Assembly: GCA_922989275.2 (NCBI GenBank)
Contig: OV277869.1
Span: 18,499,189 to 18,563,188 of the forward strand
Length of the DNA: 64,000 nucleotides
Origin: Gari tellinella
Lineage: Eukaryota; Mollusca; Bivalvia; Cardiida; Psammobiidae
Reading direction: 5' to 3'
The notes below the pieces were generated by a model that did not search any database, was not told where the DNA came from, and was given only the letters and a program-made list of their open reading frames with translations. The translations under genes and the position numbers were made by a program. Below, piece after piece: positions 40,701-43,130 of this stretch (position 1 is the first letter of the stretch; the number at the start of each line of letters is the position of its first letter).

Positions 40701-43130
40701 TTGACTTTCTGCCACTTTATAGATTCATGGTGTTTAACTCATTACCCCAAACATGTTTTTTAGATATTAAGACAGGTAATCACTTTAAAGTAGGTCGAAA
40801 GTAAAGCAGAATGTGCCTCAAGGCACATTCTGTTTTACTTTCAGTCTGCTTTAAGCTTCCATCTGCTAAGTAATAGAACAATGGCAGCATAACTTTTAAG
40901 AAGTAAAAAGGCATATCCGCATATTTGGAGTAATGGGTTAAAGATTGCATGTCCTACCTTTCATACTAACCTGTTAAATTTGGAAGAAGTCTGTTAACAT
41001 CTGGAATCTTCATCCTCTTTTTCATTCCTATCAAAAATGGAGTCATGTAGCTGATGAACTTCAACAAATACAGCTGCCGACGAATCTCCTGCTTGTTCGA
41101 TAAGTGCTCCTTTACCAACTGCTCGTGTAACTGCAAGCGTGAATTGAGTCTCTCGTACGACACATGATCCAATTTATCATCTAAAATTTTCACCACACTA
41201 GAAACGTTCCAGTCGGAATCCATGACAAACAAGTCTTTGTAATGAACAACTTTGTTTTGGAACAGTGTCATTTGCATTAAGAGATCGTCGACATGTGACA
41301 TAAAGAATCTTCGCTCCTCTGCCATTTCCTGATCACCGGGAGTCTCCACAGGAAGTTTGTTATACGCCTCTGAGTAGTCAGGGTCTTTGGTTATGTCTAT
41401 GAGACCTGTGAAAAGTAGACAGCGATATGATGACGACCAATGTTCAAATTTATATTTTTAAATCATTCGCCCCTGAAACTTTTAATGGAAAATTCTAGTC
41501 TTAAAGTGAGTCTAGTCCATTTTTTAGTTATTTTGGGTTGTTTTACTAAAATTTGAAATATATTGCAGAAACTACAAACAGTGTAAACGCTGATCAGAGG
41601 GCACCTTCAGGAGCTCTCTGAACTGGGTCTACAGTTTGTATAGGAGTATTAGGACAAATGTATCCTTTAAGGCTTTATTGGTTGATATTTTAACTCTCTA
41701 TAAGACTATAACTAACGACGGGCAACTCATAACAATAAGGTAAGTAACCCTTAGATTTGTCATTTCAGAGTTATTTCCCTTGCTTGGACATCAAATTTGT
41801 AAATTAAATTTCTCAATAACTATCAAAGGTTATCATTAACTTGAAAGTTTATATACTTGTTTAGTATTAAAAGGTAAACTAAGTACAATAAGGCTATTCC
41901 AGAGTTATTGCCCTTTTTGTTTTTAATTAGGATTTGTGATTGAAATTTCTCAATAACTATCAATGGTATTAACTTGGAACTTGGAATACTTTTTAGAATC
42001 AAAAGGGAAACCAATTACATTAAGGGATATAATAACCCTGGGATTTGTTATTTCACAATTTCCCCGATTTTGTTCTTAAAATTTGTAAATGAAATTACGG
42101 AATAACTATTAAAAGTATTTGAAACTTGGAATACTTGTTCAGTATCAAAAGTGCAGTTCATTACAACAAGGCAGATAGCCCTGAGATTAGCATTCCAGAG
42201 TTATTGCCCTTGGTTTGACTTAGAATTAACAAATGAATATTCTTAATAACTATCAAAGGTGATAACTTGAAACTTTGTACGTATACTTGTCAAGTATTAA
42301 ACCCTTTACAATAAGACAGGTAGTCCTGGGATTTGTAATGCCAGAGTTATTGTCCTCGTTTTGACTCAGAATTCACATTTAAATTTAATTAGAGTTTCTC
42401 TTAGACTATCAAAGGTATTGACTTCAATATTAGGAGGTTGAGTGTCTAGCGCCCGTTTATGGTTACTTTCGACCTGCTTTAAGTGATCACCTTCAAAGCT
42501 AGAAACAGGCTATGAGGTAAAAGGTTAACTATGGCTTGTACACCTACCACTGTTGATAAACTCGGTAATGAGTGTCTTTTTAGTTTCAGGTTTTCCATTG
42601 TTATTCACATCTAGACTAGATCTCCACTTCTCTGAAAACTTTGTCCGCTTATCCTTTGGAAAGTAACTGCCATGCCACAAACATTTCATCATGTAATCCA
42701 CACTGATCATGATTTGACCAATTCTAGTGTCCTGATATGCTGGTGGCAACTGACAAGTGGTGCTCTGATCAAAGTTCGCCTCCAATGACAGAGTAGGTGT
42801 CTGATTGAGAACAAACAACCCCATAGTCAGTTCTCGTACAATTTGATGGAGTTCTCTGTAGTCTAGAGCCGGGTTAATATGATCTTCCTCTGGGATTAGA
42901 ATGACACAAGTATTGGAGTTCTGTGGGTTTATATTGCTTATAAGACCCATGGGTGGATCTGTAGGGTATCTGAAATCTTCTGTTGATAACATCCAGTGAG
43001 TCTGCATGTACCCCAGCAGTTCCTGGCACTCATACCGCTCAAACTTCTCAATGAAGCTCAAAGCACTTCTTGCAATACTTTGCGAAAGGATTTGCTCCTC
43101 CGTCTTTTCTGCATCCTGTTCCTTCGACAT
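2234..43130 (-). CDS. Ankyrin-repeat protein of unknown name, 5' part (six exons joined, truncated by window edge)
   Basis: Six minus-strand exons (43130-42548, 41405-40971, 5346-5242, 4210-4042, 3246-3063, 2456-2234) join in one frame with GT-AG sites, giving 566 residues before the window ends. The start is ATG at 43130-43128, with A at -3 (AAG before ATG). Residues 1-492 match no family I can name; they are hydrophilic with short hydrophobic helices and show no signal peptide or membrane segment, so a soluble intracellular protein is likely. At about residues 527-560 an ankyrin repeat is clear: D-x-x-G-x-S-L-L-H-Y-A-A, then I-I-x-x-L-L and D-V-N. More repeats presumably follow to the left of the window. 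Such repeats are protein-binding scaffolds; no catalytic motif was seen. The main uncertainty is whether small exons were missed in the 35.6 kb second intron, although phases on both sides agree (1/1). Confidence 0.8.
2566..2635 (+). mobile_element. MITE-E partial (left end only)
   Basis: TACAGTAAAACCTCTTTTGC through GGTGTTTACAACAGGTGACTG matches the left arm of MITE-E; the stem is lost. Confidence 0.6.
2640..3060. other. Intron 5 of the ankyrin-repeat gene, unannotated part
   Basis: AT-rich intronic DNA between exons 6 and 5. Only a short MITE-A-like tail ('gcgctgaaaggcgcttctat', near 2980-3020) is recognisable. Confidence 0.4.
3063..3246 (-). CDS. Exon 5 of the ankyrin-repeat gene (residues 431-492)
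   Basis: The first base completes Ser (AG|T). It encodes YHVICLEFETFYPTNPQKPL and a basic tail ending KKYFGYKKAIKCK at donor GTAAGC (phase 0). The YHVICLEFETFYP stretch looks like a beta strand pair in a compact domain just before the ankyrin region. Confidence 0.86.
3337..3551 (+). mobile_element. MITE-A copy with collapsed stem
   Basis: TTAACCCATTACCCCATAGC at the left and TTATGGGTTAA at the right. Only the first stem arm (AAACCAGGTTGAAAGTAAAG) remains before the long arm. Confidence 0.88.
3722..3976 (+). mobile_element. MITE-A copy, stem complete
   Basis: The stem AAGCAGGTTGAAAGTAAAGC returns as CTTTCCTTTCAGCCTGCTTT around TGTGCCTTAAAGCACA. It ends TATGGGGTAATGGGTTAA. It lies between exons 5 and 4, about 65 bases from exon 4's donor. 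Confidence 0.9.
4042..4210 (-). CDS. Exon 4 of the ankyrin-repeat gene (residues 375-430)
   Basis: Acceptor CTGCAG and donor GTTAGT (phase 2). It encodes an acidic helix-rich stretch, IMIDLETDQLKEDGDYEKSY onwards, ending CVIDGK and a split Ser codon. A LINE fragment begins within 40 bases upstream of the acceptor. Confidence 0.85.
4230..4735 (+). mobile_element. 5'-truncated LINE with reverse-transcriptase C-terminus and (ATG)n tail
   Basis: From 4246 a 129-codon frame encodes LYGCETWAVSASTLRRLQRN, then DRAMVRLACLV, RLRWLGHV and a PGTPKLTWED motif. This is the typical C-terminal end of non-LTR reverse transcriptases with an upstream endonuclease (RTE-like by my reading; clade not certain). 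The frame stops at 4633-4635. The 3' end is a GATGATGAT run (about 4699-4734), as in elements that end in short tandem repeats rather than poly(A). It inserted just upstream of exon 4's acceptor. Confidence 0.85.
4927..5146 (+). mobile_element. MITE-F copy
   Basis: GGGGCCCGTTTCCTAAAACT at the left is inverted as TATGAAACAGGCCCC at the right; inner arms are TGTCGTAAGTCAGACTATAA against GACTTATGACCG. The central stem (TTTGGAATCGTCTTTTC-type) is partly deleted. Confidence 0.85.
5242..5346 (-). CDS. Exon 3 of the ankyrin-repeat gene (residues 340-374)
   Basis: A 105-base exon with acceptor CCTACAG and donor GTAAGT, phase 1 on both sides. It encodes DECRTERELPPLMQSTDFKC and then KNFNFGNHYFHLHGG. 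It matches the phase left by exon 2 even though the intervening intron is about 35.6 kb. It lies at the junction of MITE-F and MITE-D insertions. Confidence 0.78.
5368..5580 (-). mobile_element. MITE-D copy
   Basis: The stem GCAAACAGAGTAGAGTAGAC with GTCTTCTGAACATGATCTGC is followed by the long arm ending 'ttccattcaatgtttcaag'. It overlaps the region just upstream of exon 3's acceptor. Confidence 0.7.
5581..5935 (+). mobile_element. MITE-A copy (host) split by a second MITE-A
   Basis: The host's left arm (CCCATTATCCCAAAACCTG... GGCCAC) stops at TTAA 5631 and resumes after TTAA 5882 with AGCAGGTTGAAATTAAAGCA. Removing the insert plus one TTAA restores the consensus CCACTTAAAGCAGG. The host's right half is decayed. 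Confidence 0.88.
5635..5878 (+). mobile_element. MITE-A nested in another MITE-A at TTAA
   Basis: It begins CCCTTTACCTGATAG and ends CTATGAGGGAAAGGG, with TTAA immediately on both sides (5631-5634, 5879-5882). The stem AAAGCAGGTTGAAAGTAAAG is a near-perfect palindrome around GTGCCTTAAGGCAC. Confidence 0.92.
6178..6428 (-). mobile_element. MITE-A copy, reverse orientation
   Basis: TTAACCAATTACCCTATA start and GGGTAATGGATTAA end; stem arms AACACAGGCAAAAATTAAAG and CTTAACTTTCAACCTACTTT, diverged. Confidence 0.88.
6685..6937 (+). mobile_element. MITE-A copy
   Basis: TTAACCCATTAACCCATAAC to GGTGTAATGGGTTAA. The stem runs about 6737-6805 with a CCTTAAGATG centre (one arm mutated). Confidence 0.9.
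7140..7460. other. CpG-richer intronic patch with ATTGG boxes, function unknown
   Basis: Compared with neighbours this stretch has many CpGs (CCACGTGACC, GCGGTAGG, CACGCCGCAT) and an ATTGG pentamer near 7305. No repeat family or exon was recognised. It could be an intronic enhancer or an alternative promoter, or simply older unique sequence. Confidence 0.25.
8092..8282 (+). mobile_element. MITE-B copy, near-complete
   Basis: AGGGCTCCAGATAAGGGGGG at the left; CTCGCTCTTATCTGGAGCCC at the right. The central stem CTACTCATTAGAATCGTCTC pairs with GAGACGATTCTAATGAGTAG around TTC. It is a good type copy. Confidence 0.93.
9214..9465 (-). mobile_element. MITE-A copy, reverse orientation
   Basis: TCAACCCATTACCCCATAAA start, GATAATAGGTTAA end; stem AAAGCAGGCTGAAAGTAAAC with GTTTACTTTCAACCTGCTTT-type return around GTGCCTTTAGGCAC. 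Confidence 0.9.
10162..10438 (-). mobile_element. MITE-A copy with small insertion beside stem
   Basis: TTAACCCTTTACTCCACAGA to GGATAAACGGTTAA. After the second stem arm (GAACCTGCTTTAAGTA) there are about 12 extra bases (CCGGCCGGGTAC), a CG-rich palindromic scar. Confidence 0.87.
11021..11242 (+). mobile_element. MITE-B copy with internal duplication
   Basis: GCTCCAGATAAGGCGGGTAT to CTTATCTGAAGCCC. The left arm shows 'gtatttcca' and again 'gagtatttcaaaatctaaaa', a partial repeat of the arm. The stem is diverged. Confidence 0.8.
11307..11557 (+). mobile_element. MITE-A copy
   Basis: ATAACCATTTACTCCATAGC to ATGGAGTAATTGGTTAA; stem AAGCAGGTGAAAAGTAAAGC around TGCCTTAAGGCA with a good return. 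Confidence 0.9.
11881..12063 (+). mobile_element. MITE-C partial: stem plus right arm
   Basis: AACTGTTTGGATCCTGATAA pairs with TCTGGATCCAAACTGTTTGA (11881-11950). The right arm 'acagcagacgacaattgttg' and 'ttacccagcatgcaaagagc' closes at the usual GCATGCAAAG end. Confidence 0.82.
12322..12516 (+). mobile_element. MITE-B copy abutting MITE-F
   Basis: GGCTCCAAATAAGAGGAGTA to CTTATCTGGAGCCCTG, directly followed by GGGGCCCG of a MITE-F. The stem is CTACTTATTAGAATTGTCTA with ATTCTAATGAGTAG. Confidence 0.88.
12517..12748 (+). mobile_element. MITE-F copy, near-complete
   Basis: GGGGCCCGTCTTACGAAATC to TTTCGTTAGACGGGCCCC. The central stem GACATCTCTTTGGCATCGTC pairs with GATGATGCCAAAGAGATGTC. Confidence 0.92.
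13572..13967 (+). repeat. Tandem array: five units of 80 bp
   Basis: Units start at 13572, 13652, 13732, 13812 and 13892, almost identical (differences at CATAGACCCGG/CACAGACCCGA). Each has GATCGCAAACAGCATAGACC, then CACCTCATCAGGATCTATAG and TTCGTAGCTTAGGTTAAGTT. GCAAACAG...GACC and CATCAGGATC resemble one arm pair of the MITE-C/D stems. The last unit is cut at its TTAA by a MITE-A. Confidence 0.97.
13964..14150 (+). mobile_element. MITE-A copy, right end lost
   Basis: It starts TTAACCCTTTACCCCATAGC exactly at the TTAA of the last 80-bp unit. The stem around GCGTCTTAAGGCGT is intact, and the long arm stops after 'aattggaactat'. Confidence 0.88.
14201..14439 (-). mobile_element. MITE-A copy, reverse orientation
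   Basis: TTAACCCAATACATATAAAT start and GGGGTAGTGGGTTAA end. Stem AAAGCAGGCTGAAAGTAAAG around GTGCCTTAAGGCAC. Confidence 0.9.
14709..14886 (+). mobile_element. MITE-B, diverged
   Basis: AAGGCTCCAGTAGGTAATCT to TTATCTGGTGCCCTG; the stem 'accactcgtttgaatcgtct' pairs with 'aggattctgatgagtcaggt'. Confidence 0.78.
15160..15670 (-). repeat. GGTCAAGGTCA repeat, two partial units around a SINE fragment
   Basis: Units at about 15167-15270 and 15483-15590 share 'gtggtcaaaggcaacaactg'/'atggtcaaaggcaacagctg'. Between them, about 15370-15475 matches the 3' part of the SINE at 30877-31157 (TTTCAGTCATATTGCGACGT, AGCTAATTACTGGTAGAGGA). It ends with a TGCCTCCGCATC...GATGCCAGGGGCA-like terminus. Confidence 0.72.
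16431..16500. repeat. MITE-C-type hairpin
   Basis: GCAAACAGTTTGGATTCAGA pairs with TCTGGATCCCAACTGTTTGA around GACGCTGAATAACTTGGCGTC. Confidence 0.85.
16668..16735. repeat. MITE-D-type hairpin
   Basis: ACAAACAGTGTAGACATAGA pairs with ATCTTTGTCTGTACTGTTTG around AGGGCTCCTTCAGGAGCTCT. Confidence 0.85.
17259..17326. repeat. MITE-C-type hairpin
   Basis: CAAACAGTTTTGATCCCGAT pairs with ATCAGGATCAAAACTGTTTG around GACACCACGTTACGCGGCATC. Confidence 0.85.
17956..18190 (-). mobile_element. MITE-A copy with half stem
   Basis: TTAACCTATTGCCCTATAAA start. The stem AGCAGGCTGAAAGTAAAGCA runs into CTTTCAACCTGCTTTAAGTG with the centre deleted. It ends GATGAAGGGTTA. Confidence 0.86.
18213..18455 (+). mobile_element. 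MITE-A copy, chimeric right end
   Basis: TTAACCTCACAGCCTGTTTC, stem around GTACCTTAAGGTGC. Near 18415 the long arm jumps to the short arm of a reverse copy ('cttcaaaactagaatcagtt'), suggesting recombination between two copies. Confidence 0.78.
18459..18698 (+). mobile_element. MITE-A copy adjoining the previous one
   Basis: TTAACCCCTTAGTCTGTTTC, stem AGCAGGGTGTAAGTAAAGCA around GTGCCTTAAGGCAC, ending CTATGGGGTAAAAGGTGAA. Confidence 0.86.
18850..19150 (+). repeat. GACA/GATA and CACACA microsatellite tract with about 100-bp duplication
   Basis: AGACAGAC and GATAGATAGA runs lead into a duplicated segment: 'acacatattctattaagtct' near 19015 and 'acacatattctattaaatct' near 19110, each followed by 'atctatttacaacag'. 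Confidence 0.85.
19645..19718. repeat. MITE-D-type hairpin
   Basis: AAACAGTACAAACCCTGATC pairs with GATCTGGGTCTACACTGTTT around GAGAGCTCCTATAGGAGCC. Confidence 0.8.
19745..19960 (-). mobile_element. MITE-C, near-complete
   Basis: 'ctttgctggtaattttttca' and 'tgcaacaattgttgtctgct' form the left arm. The stem CAAACAGTTTGGATTCTGAT pairs with ATCATGATCCAAACTGTTTA. The far end is eroded. Confidence 0.75.
20281..20470 (+). mobile_element. MITE-H copy carrying MITE-A stem
   Basis: CAGGGCTGCTATAAATTGAT and 'aaaatcctaagatttccaat' at the left, 'ttaggaaaaatccagagaaa' and TGGCAGC at the right. Inside is the MITE-A stem (AAGCAAGTTGAAAGTAAAGC around GCACCTTAAGGTGC) plus 'ctgctaggat'. Confidence 0.82.
20828..20950 (-). 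mobile_element. MITE-A remnant joined to MITE-D at TTAA
   Basis: The long arm of MITE-A ('tttaatttattcctccactg') skips most of the stem to CAACCTGCTTTAA. There the MITE-D start CCCATTCCTCCCTGAAACCT begins exactly at the TTAA (20947-20950). Confidence 0.75.
20951..21420 (-). repeat. GACCTTTGA repeat with short hairpin terminus (GGCATATGAAA type)
   Basis: Two to three units with 'accttgacctctgacccatt' and 'gtaaccttgacctttgattc', each followed by 'gaatatttgt'. It ends with GGACAGACGGACA and a TATGCCTGCCTTCGGGAGGCATA hairpin. The first about 40 bases are MITE-D left arm. Confidence 0.7.
21669..21730. repeat. MITE-D-type hairpin, shortened
   Basis: ACAAACAGTACAGACCCATT pairs with ATATGGGTCTACACTGTTTG. 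Confidence 0.8.
21751..21920 (+). mobile_element. MITE-B copy with lost second stem arm
   Basis: AGAGCTCCAGATAAGGGGAG to CCCTCTTATCAGGAGCCCTG. CTACTCATTAGAATCGTCTC is followed directly by 'ttagagaccataggatttgg'. Confidence 0.88.
22126..22366 (-). mobile_element. MITE-A copy, end eroded
   Basis: TTATCCCATTACCTCATAAA start; stem AAAGCAGGCTGAAAGTAAAG around 'tgtgtcataagttaca'; ends in AACTAGATACAGGCTATT. Confidence 0.85.
22397..22935 (+). repeat. Left terminal inverted repeat of the 4.73 kb element
   Basis: Includes ATCAAGGATCCGATGTATGA, GACCGCCGGTCATCCTTGAG and two ATGGCGTCC pairs. Inside the arm GACCGCCGGTC is a small palindrome. Differences from the right arm include CGTTTCC versus CATTTTA after TTGAG. 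Confidence 0.9.
22936..24250. other. Interior left part of the 4.73 kb element
   Basis: No coding frame recognised. Two further ATGGC pairs occur (about 23043-23073 and 23222-23245: AAAATGGCGTCAAAAATGGC), so the motif pair recurs at least four times on this side and twice on the other. The rest is AT-rich. Confidence 0.5.
24376..25935 (-). pseudogene. Dead non-LTR retrotransposon reverse transcriptase inside the 4.73 kb element
   Basis: Read on the minus strand with several frameshifts and stops, family landmarks appear in order: KAAGLSGVITEMIKAASE (about 25918-25850), RLTDAIFSNCVISED, KLKDQTIKLMNRLKRYLC (about 25700-25640), VKGRDTIDSFFTV, LVDLEKTFRF (about 25400), and far downstream ICGVKQDEE, ATSCINSIT and GAYKSGLRTF near 24376. 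These correspond to the start of the RT domain, the 'GRGTTDAIF' region, the 'DLEKAFD' catalytic-aspartate region and the C-terminus. The catalytic YADD region is not readable. It belongs to the same broad group as the fragment at 4230-4735, with much greater decay. Confidence 0.78.
25960..26595. other. Interior right part of the 4.73 kb element
   Basis: AT-rich with no recognised frame or repeat. A short inverted repeat (ACCAAAG...CTTTGGT, about 25987-26011) lies just upstream of the LINE remnant. Confidence 0.4.
26596..27128 (-). repeat. Right terminal inverted repeat of the 4.73 kb element
   Basis: Reading inward it repeats the left arm, including CCGTCGTGATAATATAATTG and 'gaattataagagactgtcac'. 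A 9-10 base insert (near 26800) distinguishes it from the left arm. Confidence 0.9.
27261..27610 (+). mobile_element. MITE-K copy carrying MITE-C-type stem
   Basis: CAATGCTCCCTCCCCACAGG to AGAGAGGGAACACTG, with TA on each outer side. Inside (27449-27520) a perfect-looking stem: CAAACAGCTTGAATCAAGAT with ATCTGGATTCAAGCTGTTTG around GATGCCACGAAGCGTGGCGTC. Confidence 0.88.
27762..27942 (+). mobile_element. MITE-B copy
   Basis: The left end is eroded (AGAGCTAAGGGGAGTATTTC); the right end is CCCTCTTATCTGGAGCCCTG. Stem CTACTCATTAGAATCGTTAC with TGATTCTAATGAATAG. Confidence 0.88.
28046..28299 (-). mobile_element. MITE-H copy with 6-bp target duplication, carrying MITE-A stem
   Basis: CAGGGCTGCCATTTCTCCGG at the left and TTATGGCAGCCCTA at the right; CTAATG stands outside both ends. 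Inside, from 'atcctagcagatgg' through the stem (AACAGGCTGAAAGTAAAGCA) to 'gactatggggtaaaggt', it is MITE-A sequence. Confidence 0.88.
28561..28771 (-). mobile_element. MITE-A copy with deletion in long arm
   Basis: TTAACCCATTATCCCATAGA to GGGGTAAAGGGTTAA. The long arm lacks the TTTATTCCTCCACTG segment; the stem is around GTGCTTTAAAGCGC. Confidence 0.88.
29415..29580 (+). mobile_element. MITE-E copy, right end replaced
   Basis: TACAGTAAAACCTCTCTATC, then ACAGGTGACTGCTTAAAGCA and stem GTGACAGTAACACAAAAAGC around TCCTTAAGGA. After CCCCTGTCTTTTATA it switches to half a MITE-D hairpin. Confidence 0.82.
30145..30349 (-). mobile_element. MITE-A copy with collapsed stem
   Basis: TTAACCCTTTACCCCATAAA to GGAGGTAATGGGTTAA; only one stem arm (CTGCTTTACTTTCAATCTGC) remains. 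Confidence 0.87.
30728..31268 (-). mobile_element. MITE-A copy split by a SINE
   Basis: The long arm (CCCATTACGCCATAGATACA... GATTGTAGCTTT) ends at 30876. The stem resumes at 31158 (AAAGCAGGGTTAAAGTAAGG, 'gcatcctgctttattttcaa') and closes with AAACAGGCTATTTGGTTAG. Confidence 0.85.
30877..31157 (-). mobile_element. tRNA-derived SINE with target-site duplication
   Basis: On the minus strand it reads GGCCTCCGTGGCCTAGTGGT (A-box-like), then GTGATTTCGAATCCCAGTAG (B-box-like), then a body with AGCTGCACGTCGTGATATGA and CTGAAATACTGTTGAAAGCG, and an A-rich end (AAAATAAAAAAAAACAAAAA). The flanks AAAAGAAGGGTTAA (30863-30876) and AAAAGCAGGGTTAA (31158-31171) are a 14-bp duplication with one mismatch. 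The 3' body resembles the conserved 'ATGACTGAAATA...' domain known from bivalve SINEs; the exact family is not assigned. Confidence 0.9.
31505..31755 (-). mobile_element. MITE-D copy, full length
   Basis: TTAACCCTTTGAGCCCTAGT to GGGAGGAAAGAGTTAA. The stem CAAACAGTGAAGACCCAGAT pairs with TCAGGGTCTTCACTGTTTGT around AGGGCTCCGAAAAGAGCCCT. Confidence 0.92.
31802..33080. mobile_element. 1.28 kb TA-flanked element with long inverted repeats
   Basis: TAGGTCGTTTGCAGTTCAAA (from 31802) is inverted at the right end (to 33080), with TA outside both ends. Homology of the arms continues for about 150 bases ('ataccaactctgaca' against 'tgtcagagttggtata'). The interior has no transposase frame and holds a MITE-B and a diverged MITE-C-like hairpin (about 32163-32222: 'tagatcctaatcggacacc'). 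TA duplication suggests a Tc1/mariner-type non-autonomous element. Confidence 0.82.
32442..32624 (+). mobile_element. MITE-B copy inside the 1.28 kb element
   Basis: ACTCCAGATAAGGGGAGTAT to TCTCTTATCTGGAAGCTCTG; stem GACTACTCATCAGAACCGTC with 'cgagtagtcac' (centre deleted). Confidence 0.85.
33327..33551 (+). mobile_element. MITE-C copy, full length
   Basis: Perfect stem AACAGTTTGGATCCTGATGA with TCATCAGGATCCAAACTGTT around GACGCCACATAATGTGGCGTC (33379-33446). The right end GCATGCAAAGGGTTAA is typical; the left end is CAACTCTTTACAGGC. Confidence 0.9.
34110..34340 (-). mobile_element. MITE-A copy followed by half of another
   Basis: TTAACCAATTACTCAATAAA start. The stem lacks its centre; it ends GCTATAGGGTAATGGCTTCAA, and then a second half-stem (TCTGCTTTACTTTCAGCCTG) follows. 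Confidence 0.82.
34550..34990. other. Unique-looking intronic patch with CpGs and a palindromic E-box
   Basis: Contains GATCACGTGATTG (near 34687; core TCACGTGA, the USF/MITF-type E-box) and ACGTAGCGCGGCGATAAT. It is not part of any repeat family I can see. It ends in a MITE-like 'ggggtaaggggttaa' near 34990. Confidence 0.3.
35156..35355 (+). mobile_element. MITE-E copy, full length, TA target duplication
   Basis: TACAGTAAAACCTCTCTAAT to GGAGGTTTACTGTA with TA outside both ends. Stem AAGCAAAGTGACAGTAAAAC pairs with GTTTTACTGTCACCTTAGTC around AGCTCCTGTAGGAGCT. Confidence 0.93.
36536..36612. repeat. MITE-D-type hairpin
   Basis: 'agcattaacagtgtagaacc' pairs with 'attaggctctacgctgtttg' around a diverged centre. 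Confidence 0.75.
37005..37216 (+). mobile_element. MITE-E copy
   Basis: 'ataaagtaaaacccttctaa' to 'agcgagtttctactgtat'. Stem AGCACGAACGTAAAACAGAA around AGCTCCTAAAGGAGCT with return TTCTGTTTTATGTTCACCTT. Confidence 0.88.
37369..37603 (+). mobile_element. MITE-A copy
   Basis: TTAACCCATTACCCCATAGA to ATGGGGAAATGGGTTAA; stem AAAGCAGGCTAAAAGTAGAG around GTGCCTTAAAGCAC. The long arm is slightly shortened. Confidence 0.92.
37670..37770 (+). repeat. Related hairpin (TGCAGGA-TAAGTAATGCAGAAA type)
   Basis: GCTTTATGCAGGATATAAGT and its return ATTACTTTTGTCCTGCATTA form an imperfect stem. It is similar in layout to the MITE-A and MITE-E stems but with TGCAG...AATGCAG arms. Confidence 0.7.
37863..38070 (+). 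mobile_element. MITE-E copy
   Basis: ACAGTAAAATCTTTATTAAG to AAAGAGATGTTTTACTGTAT; stem AAAGCAAGGTGACAATAAAA around AGCTCCTGAAGGACTT. Confidence 0.9.
38301..38796 (-). mobile_element. MITE-A copy (host) split by a second MITE-A
   Basis: The host runs TTAACCCTTTTCCCCATAGA to the stem return CTTTCAACCTGCTTTAA (38500). It resumes after TTAA 38746 with GTGGCCACTTGTCTTCAAAA and ends GGGCTAAAGGGTTAA. Excision of the insert plus one TTAA restores CTGCTTTAAGTGG. Confidence 0.9.
38501..38742 (+). mobile_element. MITE-A nested in MITE-A at TTAA
   Basis: CCCTTTACCCAATAACCTAT to TCTATGGGGGAAAGGG, bounded by TTAA at 38497-38500 and 38743-38746. Stem AAAGCAGGTTGAAAGTAAAG around GTGCCTTAAGGCAC. Confidence 0.92.
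38847..39099 (+). mobile_element. MITE-D copy, full length
   Basis: TTAACCTTTTCCTCACTAAA to GGGTTCAAAGGGTTAA; stem AACAGTGCAGACCCTGATCA with TCTTCACTGTTTGCATAG return around GGGCTTCTTAAGGGGCCC. Then 39097-39180 is a related hairpin (AAAACAGGATGAAAGTAAAG around AGCTCCTACAGGAGCT). Confidence 0.9.
39562..39776 (+). mobile_element. MITE-E copy
   Basis: 'ttcagtaaaacctctctatt' to 'cagagaggtttactgta'; stem AAAGCAAGGTGACAGTAAAA around AGCTCATAAAAAAGCT with TTTTACTGCCACCTTGTTTT. Confidence 0.9.
39788..40037 (+). mobile_element. MITE-D copy, full length (best example)
   Basis: TTAACTCTTTCCTCCCTGAA to CTAGGGTTCAAAGGGTTAA. The left arm has AATGGACAATTCCAGTTTCG; the stem AAACAGTGAAGACCCTGATC pairs with GATCTGGATCTTCACTGTTT around AGGGCTCCTTTTGGAGCCCT. 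Confidence 0.93.
40734..40941 (+). mobile_element. MITE-A copy 30 bases from exon 2
   Basis: TTAACTCATTACCCCAAACA to TTGGAGTAATGGGTTAA. Stem AAAGTAGGTCGAAAGTAAAG around GTGCCTCAAGGCAC; the long arm is shortened. Confidence 0.88.
40971..41405 (-). CDS. Exon 2 of the ankyrin-repeat gene (residues 195-339)
   Basis: The acceptor is TTTTCACAG and the first bases complete a Gly codon left by exon 1. The exon reads LIDITKDPDYSEAYNKLPVE, continues through a helical, Leu/Met/Arg-rich stretch and ends NRLLPNLTG at donor GTTAGT (40970). It is in phase 1 at both ends. The only ATG-less part, before GTG at 41349, is in frame and clearly coding. Confidence 0.88.
41461..41662 (+). mobile_element. MITE-D copy in intron 1 of the ankyrin-repeat gene
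   Basis: 'aatcattcgcccctgaaact', 'gtccattttttagttatttt', and the stem ACAAACAGTGTAAACGCTGA with 'ctgggtctacagtttgtata'; the right end is eroded. Confidence 0.75.
41720..42430 (-). repeat. Diverged tandem repeat, about 4.5 units of 125-155 bp
   Basis: Units begin near 41766, 41890, 42055, 42195 and 42342 with 'agagttattgccctt'-like sequence. Each then shows 'aaatttctcaataactatca', 'ttaacttggaacttggaata' and 'attacaataaggc'. It occupies most of intron 1 of the ankyrin-repeat gene. Origin unknown. Confidence 0.8.
42462..42528 (-). mobile_element. MITE-A fragment (short arm only)
   Basis: GACCTGCTTTAAGTGATCAC, AGCTAGAAACAGGCTATGAG and GTAAAAGGTTAA, 20 bases from exon 1's donor. Confidence 0.75.
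42548..43130 (-). CDS. Exon 1 of the ankyrin-repeat gene (residues 1-194)
   Basis: It opens with MSKEQDAEKTEEQ and reads 194 codons plus one base to the donor GTAGGT at 42547. The sequence includes a DYRELHQIVRELTMGLF segment and IGQIMISVDYMMKCLWHGSY; both look like conserved globular sequence, but I do not recognise the domain. Upstream, an acceptor-like ATTTCAG at about 43150 suggests a 5'-UTR intron. Confidence 0.88.

Larger units (their letters stand above)
5347..40970 (-). other. Very large intron (about 35.6 kb) of the ankyrin-repeat gene, packed with transposons
   Basis: Between donor GTTAGT at 40970 and acceptor CCTACAG ending at 5347 no exon-like reading frame was recognised on the minus strand. 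The open frames here fall in MITE palindromes or are low-complexity. The itemised MITEs, the 4.73 kb TTAA element, a SINE, a TA-flanked 1.28 kb element and an 80-bp tandem array account for roughly half. Stretches with nothing I can name include about 6430-6680, 7460-8090, 8290-9210, 9470-10160, 10440-11020, 12750-13570, 14890-15150, 22366-22392, 28300-28560, 29600-30140, 30350-30640, 35356-36530 and 36620-37000. Confidence 0.6.
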
